From contig CAMLKR010000026.1 of the NCBI GenBank assembly GCA_946480565.1, positions 1-20,258 of the forward strand: 20,258 bases of DNA. The letters are read 5' to 3'. The notes under the pieces are model-generated. The model ran no database searches. It saw only the letters and a list, made by a program, of their open reading frames with translations, and had not been told where the DNA came from. Each line of letters starts with the position of its first letter. The stretch's first letter is position 1. The translations under genes were made by a program, and so were the position numbers. The stretch is from an uncultured Arenimonas sp. (lineage in GTDB: Bacteria > Pseudomonadota > Gammaproteobacteria > Xanthomonadales > Xanthomonadaceae). This document shows, piece by piece, positions 10,264 to 18,810 of the stretch.

Positions 10264-11299
10264 AAACCGTGATCTCTTCGCGGTCGTGGTAGAGCTGCTT
10301 GGCGCGCAGGGTCAGCGGCCGGCCGGCGTGGTCGACGAAGTGCTGCAGGCAGTCGCGGGTCTCGTCCCAGCGTTTCTTCATCGGCAGCTTGAGGTTGAAG
10401 ATGGCGTGCTTGCACCAGCCTTCGCGGAACCAGGTGGCCATGCGGTCGGCGACCTTGCGCGGCGACTCGACCATGTCGCAGACCATCCAGTCCAGCGGCT
10501 TGGGCGGCTGCCAGCGGAAACCATCGGCGCGGATATGCTCGATCACCGGCATGTCCAGCGCGCTTTGCGCCATCGGGCCGTTGTCCACCGAAAAAACGCG
10601 GATGTGCTGGCGGGCCAGCACCCAGCTCCAGCCGCCCGGGGCGGCGCCCAGGTCGGCGGCGAACATGCCGGGTTTGATGAACTCGGCGCGCTCCTTGTCG
10701 GTGAGCAGCATCATCAGCGCCTCTTCGAGCTTGAGCGCGCTGCGGCTGGGCGCGTCGGCATGGGCGCGCAGGCGCGGCACGCCCAGCGGCCAGGGCGAGG
10801 CGTCCTTGGGGTCGGCGCTGCCCAGCAGCGCGTGGTCGCCGGCGAGCATCAGCACGTGCAGCCGCGGCAGCCGCGGGTCTTCCTTCTCGGTGATCAGGCC
10901 GCGCTGGCGCAGGGCGGGGCGCAGCGCGTTGCCGAACGCGCGCGCCAGGCCGGCGAGCTGCTTGCCCTCGTCGGAATCGGGGTGCTCGACCCAGACGTCG
11001 CCATGGCGGCCGCGGCCGCCCAGCGCGTCCATGATCGGCGCGATGCGGTCCTTCGGATCCATGCCGGGCAGGTCAGCCAGCAGGCGCAGCTTTTGCCGCG
11101 CGAAGATCAGCGTGGACCAGGGCAGCGCCTTCGCGAGCCCGGCGCCGTCCTCGACGCCGAGGAACTCGACGTAGCCGGTGTTGCGCTCGGCGCGGGCGTA
11201 CCCCGGGAAGCCGGCGATGGCCGCGCGCTCGCCCAGTTCGGCGGCGAGCTCGGGCTCGAAGCCAGGGCGGCAGTAGGCCAGCAGGCCGTCAGTAGACAA
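10253..11299 (-). CDS. rlmM: 23S rRNA (cytidine-2'-O) methyltransferase RlmM
   Basis: RlmM methylates the 2'-OH of C2498 in 23S rRNA. The sequence has the family N-terminus LLAYCRPGFEPELAAEL (a THUMP-like region), SALKLEEA, and the SAM loop A-A-D-L-G-A-A-P-G-G-W-S-W. It also has DWMVCDMVESP and a C-terminal FNLKLPMKKRW block with the catalytic Lys. I take the TTG at 11299-11297 as start (348 residues): a GGAG lies 9 nt upstream and the protein then begins S-T-D-G-L-L-A-Y-C, like known RlmM. An ATG at 11338 would add 13 unconserved residues. Either start overlaps the deaminase gene. Confidence 0.93.
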   Translation of the reverse strand: MSTDGLLAYCRPGFEPELAAELGERAAIAGFPGYARAERNTGYVEFLGVEDGAGLAKALPWSTLIFARQKLRLLADLPGMDPKDRIAPIMDALGGRGRHGDVWVEHPDSDEGKQLAGLARAFGNALRPALRQRGLITEKEDPRLPRLHVLMLAGDHALLGSADPKDASPWPLGVPRLRAHADAPSRSALKLEEALMMLLTDKERAEFIKPGMFAADLGAAPGGWSWVLARQHIRVFSVDNGPMAQSALDMPVIEHIRADGFRWQPPKPLDWMVCDMVESPRKVADRMATWFREGWCKHAIFNLKLPMKKRWDETRDCLQHFVDHAGRPLTLRAKQLYHDREEITVYAG

Positions 11300-11842
11300 G
11301 TCCGGATTCTCCGTAGTCGCGAAGCACGTCGCGGGCATGGTCGCGCATCAGGTCGGTGCGGACTTCGATGCCGCGCTTTTCCAGCTCGCCCTTCCAGTCG
11401 GCGGGCAGCGGGCCTTCGTCGAAGCCGGCCAGCTGCTGCACGTCGTCGGCGCGGGCGGCGATCAGCAGTTCATCGATACCGGCCCAGATCAGTGCGCCGT
11501 AGCACATCGAGCAGGGCTGGGCCGAAGTGGCCAGCGTATAGCGTTCGCCGGACTGGTTCAGGCGGAAGCTCTGCACGCGCTGCTGGCTGGTGGCCAGCGC
11601 CATCACCTCGGCGTGGGCGGCCGAGCAGTTGTGGGGGACCACGCGGTTCACGCCCACGCCCACCAGGCGGCCTTCGCCGGTGAATACCGCGGCGCCGAAG
11701 GGGCCGCCGCTGCGGTGGTCGACGTTGCGGCGCGAGAGCTGGATCGCCAGCGCGATCCGGCTTTCGGCGTCGGGGTACAGCCGGTTGCCGTCCACTTCGT
11801 CGTGGATCCAGGCCGGCAGGGTGAGGTGGAGCTGGGCGTAGA

Positions 11843-11846
<4 letters not shown>
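11289..11846 (-). CDS. Zinc-dependent nucleoside/base deaminase (CDA superfamily)
   Basis: The 185-residue protein has the cytidine-deaminase-fold zinc site: H78-A-E80 (in AAHAEVMAL, with Glu80 as proton shuttle) and P111-C-S-M-C115. The GGPFGAAVF motif (47-55) is typical of the guanine deaminase/TadA-like branch rather than true cytidine deaminases. The N-terminal 30 residues and a C-terminal tail of about 40 residues flank the core. The exact substrate (guanine, adenosine or another amino-purine or pyrimidine) is not set by motifs. It starts with GTG overlapping the glnS stop (GTGA), so translation is likely coupled. It overlaps rlmM at its 3' end by 11 nt. Confidence 0.88.
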
Positions 11847-13582
<1,736 letters not shown>

Positions 13583-13612
13583 GCGTCCGGACGGTAAGGG
13601 GAAAGGCCGCCC

Positions 13613-13618
13613 AGTTTA
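13613..13618 (-). promoter_or_regulatory. Candidate -10 element for glnS
   Basis: The minus strand reads TAAACT (4 of 6 against TATAAT) in a GC-rich spacer, about 31 nt before the glnS ATG. No good -35 is seen. Confidence 0.3.
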
Positions 13619-13670
13619 CCGGCTCGCGGCCCGGCCCGGCCGCTGGCTGAACGGATCCTCCGGACAGGGT

Positions 13671-13676
13671 TAGAAT
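13671..13676 (+). promoter_or_regulatory. Candidate -10 element for the 7TM-GGDEF gene
   Basis: TAGAAT (5 of 6 against TATAAT) stands out in the GC-rich spacer. It would place the transcript start near 13683, just before the GGGGAGAGGA Shine-Dalgarno at 13701-13710. The -35 region is weak. Confidence 0.35.
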
Positions 13677-13713
13677 CGAGCAGGCCGGGGGGCAGTATTT
13701 GGGGAGAGGACGC

Positions 13714-15903
13714 TTGCGCATCGCGCGTGCCTGTTTGTTCGCCATCGCCCTGCTGGGCACGATGCTGGCGCCGTCGGCCAAGGCGGCCGCGGGTCCGGCG
13801 CCGAAGCTGGACCTGGCGGTCATGGAGGCCCCGGTCGGCACCACGCTGGGCGCCATCCTCAGCGGTCGCGCCCAGCCGGGGTTCACGCCACTGCTGACCC
13901 AAGGCTTCCCGTTCGCCGCCCGCGACGGCACCGCGATCTGGGTCCGCATCCGGGTCGAGCTGCCGCCCGGCGATTCCTCCCGCCTGCGGCTCGTGCTGCC
14001 CCGGGTACCGCTCGACCGGCTGCGCCTGCGGGTGTCGCCGTCGGGCAGGGTCGTGGCCGAGGAAAGTTTCTTCGTCGCCGGTGCCGAGGAAACGCCTTGG
14101 CCAGCGAACTTCGAGCTGGCCCTGCCGCCCGGCCTGGCCGGCAAGACCGAGCTCTACCTGGAAATCGAAGGCAAGGTCAGCGGCGGCCTGCACCTGCGCC
14201 TGCTGGACACAACCGCGACGGCGCGCGAGGCCGAATCGGCGCAGCGGCTGTTCCGCTACGCCTACCTGCTGTTCCTGCTGGTGGCGGTGCTGTCCCTGGT
14301 CCGCCATTACGAGGATCCCCAGGCCGGTGCGCTGGCGGTGGGTGCCGCGGCGCTGACCTCCTGGCTGGCCTGCCTGGGCATCAACGGCCATCTCTACTCC
14401 TTGCCCGAGATCGCCCGGCTGTCGAGCCTGGGCGCCACCGTTCCGCTGGCGCTGTTCCTGCTGGGCGCCGGGCCGCTGGTGCTCGCCACCCGCTACTACT
14501 CGGGTCTGGCAAAGTCGGCGCCGGACCTGGTGCCCTGGATGCGCGGGCTGGGTTGGCTGCTGGTGGCGGCGGCGGTGTACAGCCTGCTGTTCCTGCCCAG
14601 CGTGCAGGCCCACCACCTGCAATGGGCGGCCTGGGGCGGTTACATGATCGCGCTGCTGGCGTGCCTGCTGATGTTGCTGCTGGATTCGCGCCGCTACCGC
14701 TGGGGCCCGGTGCTGGCCCTGCTGGCGGTGGCGGGCGCGGTGGGGTTGCGCGTGGCGGCCGACCGGCAGCTGGTTCCGGCCAGCCTGTTCAACCTCTACG
14801 GCGCGCAGCTGCTGCTGGCGGTGGCGATGGCGCTGTACCTGGCCCTGCCCTGGATCCGCGCGCGGCTGCAGCGCTGGGCGGTGCGCAAACGCGCCGAACC
14901 GCCGGAGCCGACGGCGGCCGAGAAGATCGCCATCGCCCGCGCGCGCCTGGAGGAAAGCCTGCAGGCCGGCCTGAAGAACGCCGCCGACGGCGACCTGAAG
15001 TGGATCGCGTTCCGGCGCCTGCTTGACGGCCTCAAGCCAGTGCTGAACCAGAGCTCGGCGGCCGTCGTGGCCATGCATTTCCATGGCGAGGACCTGCTGC
15101 AGACCGAACCGCCCTCGGCCGAGCCGCGCTACCGCGAACTGCTGGCCCAGCGCTCGACCCTGCTCAAGAACCTGAGCCGCCTGCGCGCGCCGCAGCAGAT
15201 CGGCATCGACTTCGACGGGCCCCAGGGGCCGCTGGAGCAGGTGCAGCTGGCCGTGATCCCGCTGCCGATCCCGCGCCCGGGCTGGGGCGCGCTGCTGGTC
15301 GAGCGCCAGGCCGACGTGACCTACAGCGATGCCGAACTGGCGCTGTGCGCGGAGTTCGCGGCGATGGCGATCATGGCCGGCGACGAGGCCTCCAGCACGG
15401 TCAGCGCGCAGCGCACCGCCGACACCGACCCGGCCACCGGCGTGCTCCGGCCGGAGCCGCTGCGCACGCTGCTGGGCGCGGCGATGGACACCGCCCGGCT
15501 CAAGCAGCAGCCGCTGAGCCTGCTCTACGTAATGCTGGACCAGCTGCCGGCCTTGCGCGAGGCCGGCGGGGAAGTCGGCGCGGTGACCGGGCTGCGTCCG
15601 GTGGCCGACCTGCTGCAGGAAGAGATCGCCTATGGCGACCAGGTCGGCCGCTCGGGTCCCGACGGTTTCCTGGTGGTCGCGCACGGCCGGCGCCTGCTGG
15701 AAGCCCGCGATTACGCCGACCGGCTGCGCGCGGCGACGACCCGGCTGGTGGTGGACCCGCGCATCGCCGCCACCGGTTTTTCCCTGAGCATCGGCATCGC
15801 CCAGGCCGGGCCGGAGGAACGCGACCCGGCGATGCTGGTCGAACGCGCCGCACGCGCCGCCCAGATCGCGAACAAGAATGGCGGCAACCAGATCTTCAGC
15901 TGA
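13714..15903 (+). CDS. Seven-TM receptor-like protein with degenerate GGDEF domain
   Basis: The 729-residue protein has a signal peptide (about 1-24) and a periplasmic beta-rich domain to about 170, resembling 7TMR-DISM sensors. Seven membrane segments lie between about 176 and 385. A cytoplasmic helical and GAF-like region follows, then a C-terminal GGDEF-fold domain (about 565-729). The signature GGDEF is replaced by G-P-D-G-F (648-652) and the RxxD inhibitory site is absent. The metal/substrate D-x-D-x-F-K region reads M-L-D-Q-L-P, while the late SIGIA motif is kept. Diguanylate cyclase activity is therefore unlikely; a binding or signalling role is inferred. The TTG start is chosen because GGGGAGAGGA lies just upstream and the signal peptide begins there; an upstream TTG at 13699 overlaps that Shine-Dalgarno. 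Confidence 0.85.
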   Translation: MRIARACLFAIALLGTMLAPSAKAAAGPAPKLDLAVMEAPVGTTLGAILSGRAQPGFTPLLTQGFPFAARDGTAIWVRIRVELPPGDSSRLRLVLPRVPLDRLRLRVSPSGRVVAEESFFVAGAEETPWPANFELALPPGLAGKTELYLEIEGKVSGGLHLRLLDTTATAREAESAQRLFRYAYLLFLLVAVLSLVRHYEDPQAGALAVGAAALTSWLACLGINGHLYSLPEIARLSSLGATVPLALFLLGAGPLVLATRYYSGLAKSAPDLVPWMRGLGWLLVAAAVYSLLFLPSVQAHHLQWAAWGGYMIALLACLLMLLLDSRRYRWGPVLALLAVAGAVGLRVAADRQLVPASLFNLYGAQLLLAVAMALYLALPWIRARLQRWAVRKRAEPPEPTAAEKIAIARARLEESLQAGLKNAADGDLKWIAFRRLLDGLKPVLNQSSAAVVAMHFHGEDLLQTEPPSAEPRYRELLAQRSTLLKNLSRLRAPQQIGIDFDGPQGPLEQVQLAVIPLPIPRPGWGALLVERQADVTYSDAELALCAEFAAMAIMAGDEASSTVSAQRTADTDPATGVLRPEPLRTLLGAAMDTARLKQQPLSLLYVMLDQLPALREAGGEVGAVTGLRPVADLLQEEIAYGDQVGRSGPDGFLVVAHGRRLLEARDYADRLRAATTRLVVDPRIAATGFSLSIGIAQAGPEERDPAMLVERAARAAQIANKNGGNQIFS

Positions 15904-15959
15904 GCCGGCGCCCGCGTCCTGCGGCCGGCATCCCGCGTTTTCCTGACTCTCGAGGTGGT

Positions 15960-16610
15960 ATGGCGATCACGTTGGTCATCGGCAACAAGAACTACTCGTC
16001 CTGGTCGCTGCGACCCTGGCTGCTGCTGCGGCATTTCGGCGTCGGTTTCGACGAACTGCGGCTGCCGCTGGACACGCCGGAATTCCACGCCCAGGTCGGC
16101 CGCTGGTCGCCGACCCGGCGCGTGCCGGTGCTGCACGACGGCGAGCTGATGGTCTGGGATTCGCTGGCGATCTGCGAATACGCCAACGACCGCTGGCTGC
16201 AGGGGCGCGGCTGGCCCGCCGACCTGGCCACGCGGGCGCTGGCGCGCTGTGCGGCGGCGGAGATGCACTCGGGGTTCGCCGCGTTGCGCGGCCAGCTGCC
16301 GATGAACGTCCGGCGCCAGCCCAACGGCAGCCGCTGGGACGCCGACGCACAGCGCGACATCGCCCGCGTGCAGGAACTCTGGCGCGAGCTGCGCACGCGC
16401 TTCGGCGGCCAGGGCGATTTCCTCTGCGGCGGTTTCGGCATCGTCGACGCGATGTTCGCGCCGGTCTGCGTGCGCTTCCGCGGCTACGGCGTACGCACCG
16501 ACGACACCGCCAGCGCCTACATGGACGCCATCTTCGCGCTGCCGGCCATGCGCGAATGGGAAGCGGCGGCGCGGGCGGAAACAGAGCGCGTCGGCGCGGA
16601 CGAGGCGTGA
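15960..16610 (+). CDS. Glutathione S-transferase family protein
   Basis: The 216-residue protein has the GST N-terminal thioredoxin-like domain: [23 protein letters not shown], with Ser and Tyr candidates for the thiol-activating residue. The cis-Pro segment is R-R-V-P-V-L and the glutathione-gamma-glutamyl contact is D-S-L-A-I-C-E-Y. An all-helical C-terminal domain contains F-x-I-V-D-A-M-F, the usual N-capping/hydrophobic staple region. It is cytoplasmic, as no signal is seen. GAGGTGG upstream of the ATG is a good Shine-Dalgarno. The stop overlaps the possible apt GTG start. The substrate is unknown. Confidence 0.9.
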   Translation: MAITLVIGNKNYSSWSLRPWLLLRHFGVGFDELRLPLDTPEFHAQVGRWSPTRRVPVLHDGELMVWDSLAICEYANDRWLQGRGWPADLATRALARCAAAEMHSGFAALRGQLPMNVRRQPNGSRWDADAQRDIARVQELWRELRTRFGGQGDFLCGGFGIVDAMFAPVCVRFRGYGVRTDDTASAYMDAIFALPAMREWEAAARAETERVGADEA

Positions 16611-17131
16611 GTTTGCACACGTTCCCTGGGCTCATCCGCGACGTCGCCGACTTTCCCCGGCCCGGCATCGTGTTCAAGGACGTCATGCCGATGCTGGCCG
16701 ACGGCCCGGCTTTCGCCGCCGCCGTGACGGCGATGGCCGCACCCTGGCGCGACCAGCGGCTGCACGCGGTTGCCGGCATCGAAGCGCGCGGCTTCATCTT
16801 CGGCGCGGCGATGGCGCGGGAGTTGGGCGTGGGCTTCGTGCCGGTGCGCAAGCCGGGCAAGCTGCCCGGCGAGGTACACGAGATCGCCTACTCGCTCGAA
16901 TACGGCAATGACCGGCTGCAGGTCCAGCGCGACGCGCTGACGGCCGGCGACCGCGTGCTGCTGGTGGACGACGTGCTGGCGACCGGTGGCACCCTGGCCG
17001 CGGCGGCGACCCTGCTGGCCGGACTGCAGGTGGAGCTGGCCGGCGCCGCGGTGCTGATCGAGCTCGAAGCGCTGGGCGGGCGGGCCCGCTGGACCGATGC
17101 CTCACCCCTGCGGGCGACCCTGCGCTACTGA
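16607..17131 (+). CDS. apt: Adenine phosphoribosyltransferase
   Basis: Apt salvages adenine with PRPP to make AMP in the cytoplasm. The 174-residue protein shows the family pattern [31 protein letters not shown] and the PRPP loop [13 protein letters not shown]. Two starts are possible: GTG at 16607, giving the GTGA overlap with the GST gene, or the in-frame TTG at 16613. GAGG at 16602-16605 is 1 nt from the GTG but 7 nt from the TTG, so the TTG has better spacing. The stop is one base from the stop of the convergent unknown gene. Confidence 0.95.
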   Translation: MSLHTFPGLIRDVADFPRPGIVFKDVMPMLADGPAFAAAVTAMAAPWRDQRLHAVAGIEARGFIFGAAMARELGVGFVPVRKPGKLPGEVHEIAYSLEYGNDRLQVQRDALTAGDRVLLVDDVLATGGTLAAAATLLAGLQVELAGAAVLIELEALGGRARWTDASPLRATLRY

Positions 17132-17132
17132 G

Positions 17133-17777
17133 TCAGTAGGACGACAGGGCGCAGACGTAGATCAATTCGCAGGCGCCGCCACCGCTGTCCTCGCGGCTGA
17201 GCGAACTGCGCCAGGTCCAGCCGTCGTCGCGGCGGGCCTCCACCAGCCAGCCCTGGATGCGCACCGTCTGGTCCGGCCGCACCCGGTCCAGCGCCCGGGC
17301 CACGTTTTCATCCGCCGGCACCAGATGCATGTTGGCGCTGGAGCGGATGATCTCCTCCAGCGGCAGCGGCGGGCCTTCCGCGCCCCAGCGGTAGTGGTAC
17401 CAGCGGCCGGACTGCGAGATGTCCAGGCGGCGGTAGACGGCGGGGTCGGCCATGCGCTGCCAGCCCAGCGCCAGGTCGGTCGGCGACAGCGTCGACTCGG
17501 GCCCGAAACGGTAGTCCTCGCGCGAGAGCACGCGCGCCTCGGTGCTGAAGCCGGCCAGCGGCGAGACGGTGAACTCGCCGACCCGGAAGGCGGGCATCGT
17601 CTCCGGCAATGCCGACTGCAGCGGGGGCTGGCCCGATGCCGCGAGCGGCGGCGGCACGCAGGCCACCGGCCTGCCGTCCGCCATCGCCGGCGCATATGCC
17701 GGCGTCCGCCCGGGGCTCGCTGCCCAGAGCAGGGCGGCGAGCGCGGCGGCGATCAGTACCCAGGTCCAGCGCGCCAT
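17133..17777 (-). CDS. Conserved-looking anchored or secreted protein of unknown function
   Basis: The 214-residue protein starts with a hydrophobic segment (about residues 5-20) that serves as anchor or signal peptide. A Pro/Ala-rich stretch with one Cys follows. The soluble domain has motifs suggesting constraint: FTVSPLAGFSTEARVLSREDYRFG, LSPTDLALGWQRMADPAVYRRLDISQSGRWYHYRW, EIIRSSANMHLVPAD and TVRIQGWLVEA, ending with a Cys-containing tail. No named family is recognised. Its start is 8 nt after the rubrerythrin stop, so co-expression is likely. Its stop and the apt stop share a palindrome. Confidence 0.75.
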   Translation of the reverse strand: MARWTWVLIAAALAALLWAASPGRTPAYAPAMADGRPVACVPPPLAASGQPPLQSALPETMPAFRVGEFTVSPLAGFSTEARVLSREDYRFGPESTLSPTDLALGWQRMADPAVYRRLDISQSGRWYHYRWGAEGPPLPLEEIIRSSANMHLVPADENVARALDRVRPDQTVRIQGWLVEARRDDGWTWRSSLSREDSGGGACELIYVCALSSY

Positions 17778-17785
17778 CGCCGCGT

Positions 17786-18205
17786 TCAGCCGCCGAAATC
17801 CGCCAGCGCCTTGCGGAAACGCCCGGCGTGCGACTGTTCGGCCTTGGCCAGGGTTTCGAACCAGTCGGCGATCTCGTCGAAACCTTCCTCGCGCGCCATC
17901 TGCGCCATGCGCGGATACAGCTCGCTGCCGTCCTGGGTTTCGCTGGCGATGGCGGCGCGCAGGTTGCTGGCGGTGTCGCCGATCGGCAGGCCGGTGTCGG
18001 GATCGCCGCTGGCCTCCAGGTATTCCAGGTGTCCGTGGGCGTGGCCGGTCTCGCCTTCGGCGGTGGAGCGGAAGATCGCCGCCACGTCGCTGTGGCCCTC
18101 CACGTCCGCCTTCTGCGCGAAATAGAGGAAACGGCGGTTGGCCTGTGCCTCCTTCGCGAAGGCGGCCTTGAGGTTTTCCTCGGTCCTGGAGCCCTTGAGC
18201 TTCAT
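17786..18205 (-). CDS. Rubrerythrin-type diiron protein (no rubredoxin domain)
   Basis: The 139-residue protein is a single ferritin-like four-helix domain. Candidate iron ligands are E19 (K-E-A-Q-A-N), E52-x-x-H55 (EGETGHAHGH), E89 (SETQDG) and E123-x-x-H126 (KAEQSHAGRF). This is the rubrerythrin pattern. The C-terminal rubredoxin-like CxxC iron domain of classical rubrerythrin is absent. Such proteins reduce hydrogen peroxide or handle iron in the cytoplasm. A GGAAG Shine-Dalgarno lies 8 nt before the ATG. It is downstream of oxyR and rnk on the same strand, which fits a peroxide role; the electron donor is unknown. Confidence 0.9.
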   Translation of the reverse strand: MKLKGSRTEENLKAAFAKEAQANRRFLYFAQKADVEGHSDVAAIFRSTAEGETGHAHGHLEYLEASGDPDTGLPIGDTASNLRAAIASETQDGSELYPRMAQMAREEGFDEIADWFETLAKAEQSHAGRFRKALADFGG

Positions 18206-18294
18206 CGGCGTTCTTCCGGTGGCGGGGTTCCGGCCTGCGGCCAACCCGCGCCAAGCATAGACCGGCGGCCGCGGCGCGTCGAAGCCCGCACCGC

Positions 18295-18717
18295 TCAGCG
18301 GTTCAGGTCGCCGGCGGCCTCTGGCTGGTAGCGGATCGCGGCGACGCGCACGCGCAGGTTGCGGCCGCCCGGCGCCTGCCAGTCGATCACGCTGCCCACC
18401 GCCAGGCCGAGCAGGGCGCTGCCGACCGGGGCCAGCACCGACACGCGGTGGCTGGCGACGTCGGCGTCGCGTGGGTAGGCGAGGGTGAGGTGGTGGTGTT
18501 CGCCGCTGATCTCGTCGATGCAGTGCACGGTGGAGTTCATGGTCACCACGTCGGCCGGCATGCGTTCCGGCGGAAGCACGGTCGCGCGCTCGAGCTCCCG
18601 GCCCAGCGCCAGCGCCGCCGGCACGTGGCGCAGGCCGGGCGAATCGAGCAGCTGTTCCAGCCGCGCGAGGTCGCGGCTGCTGACGGTGATGGGCGGAAGG
18701 TTCGTCGCGACTTGCAT
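18295..18717 (-). CDS. rnk: Nucleoside diphosphate kinase regulator Rnk-like (GreA/GreB C-terminal fold)
   Basis: The 140-residue protein has an N-terminal helical part (SSRDLARLEQLLDS) and a C-terminal GreA/GreB-like FKBP-type domain. That domain contains DVVTMNSTVHCIDEISGEHHHLTLAYP, V-S-V-L-A-P-V-G-S-A-L-L-G-L-A-V-G and W-Q-A-P-G-G-R. This is the Rnk family layout: Rnk binds RNA polymerase in the secondary channel and affects nucleoside diphosphate kinase levels. It lacks the long Gre coiled coil with two acidic tip residues. The ATG at 18717 is chosen because GGAGG lies 5 nt upstream; a farther upstream start would read into the hairpin at 18737-18763. Confidence 0.88.
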   Translation of the reverse strand: MQVATNLPPITVSSRDLARLEQLLDSPGLRHVPAALALGRELERATVLPPERMPADVVTMNSTVHCIDEISGEHHHLTLAYPRDADVASHRVSVLAPVGSALLGLAVGSVIDWQAPGGRNLRVRVAAIRYQPEAAGDLNR

Positions 18718-18726
18718 GGGGGCCTC

Positions 18727-18763
18727 CAAAAGGAAACGGGCGGCACGCATGGCGCGCCGCCCG
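18727..18763 (-). terminator. Intrinsic-terminator-like hairpin between oxyR and rnk
   Basis: On the minus strand an 8-bp stem (CGGGCGGC / GCCGCCCG) with an 11-nt loop is followed by TTTCCTTTT. This matches an intrinsic terminator for oxyR, or an attenuator, because the T-rich tract runs directly into the GGAGG Shine-Dalgarno of rnk. On the plus strand no T run follows the stem. Confidence 0.55.
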
Positions 18764-18795
18764 GGGGTTCACAAGTTGTGCGGCCACCATAGCCC

Positions 18796-18809
18796 GCCCC
18801 CGCGGGGGC
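18796..18809. other. GC palindrome at the oxyR 3' end
   Basis: A perfect 14-nt palindrome (GCCCCCGCGGGGGC) sits one base beyond the oxyR stop. With no loop it would form a poor hairpin, and no T run follows. It may add to transcript-end structure or be chance in GC-rich DNA. Confidence 0.3.
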
Positions 18810-18810
18810 T

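Noticed and set aside
18248..18265. TATGCT on the minus strand as a -10 for rubrerythrin
   Set aside because: Plausible position, but no supporting -35; too weak to list as a feature.
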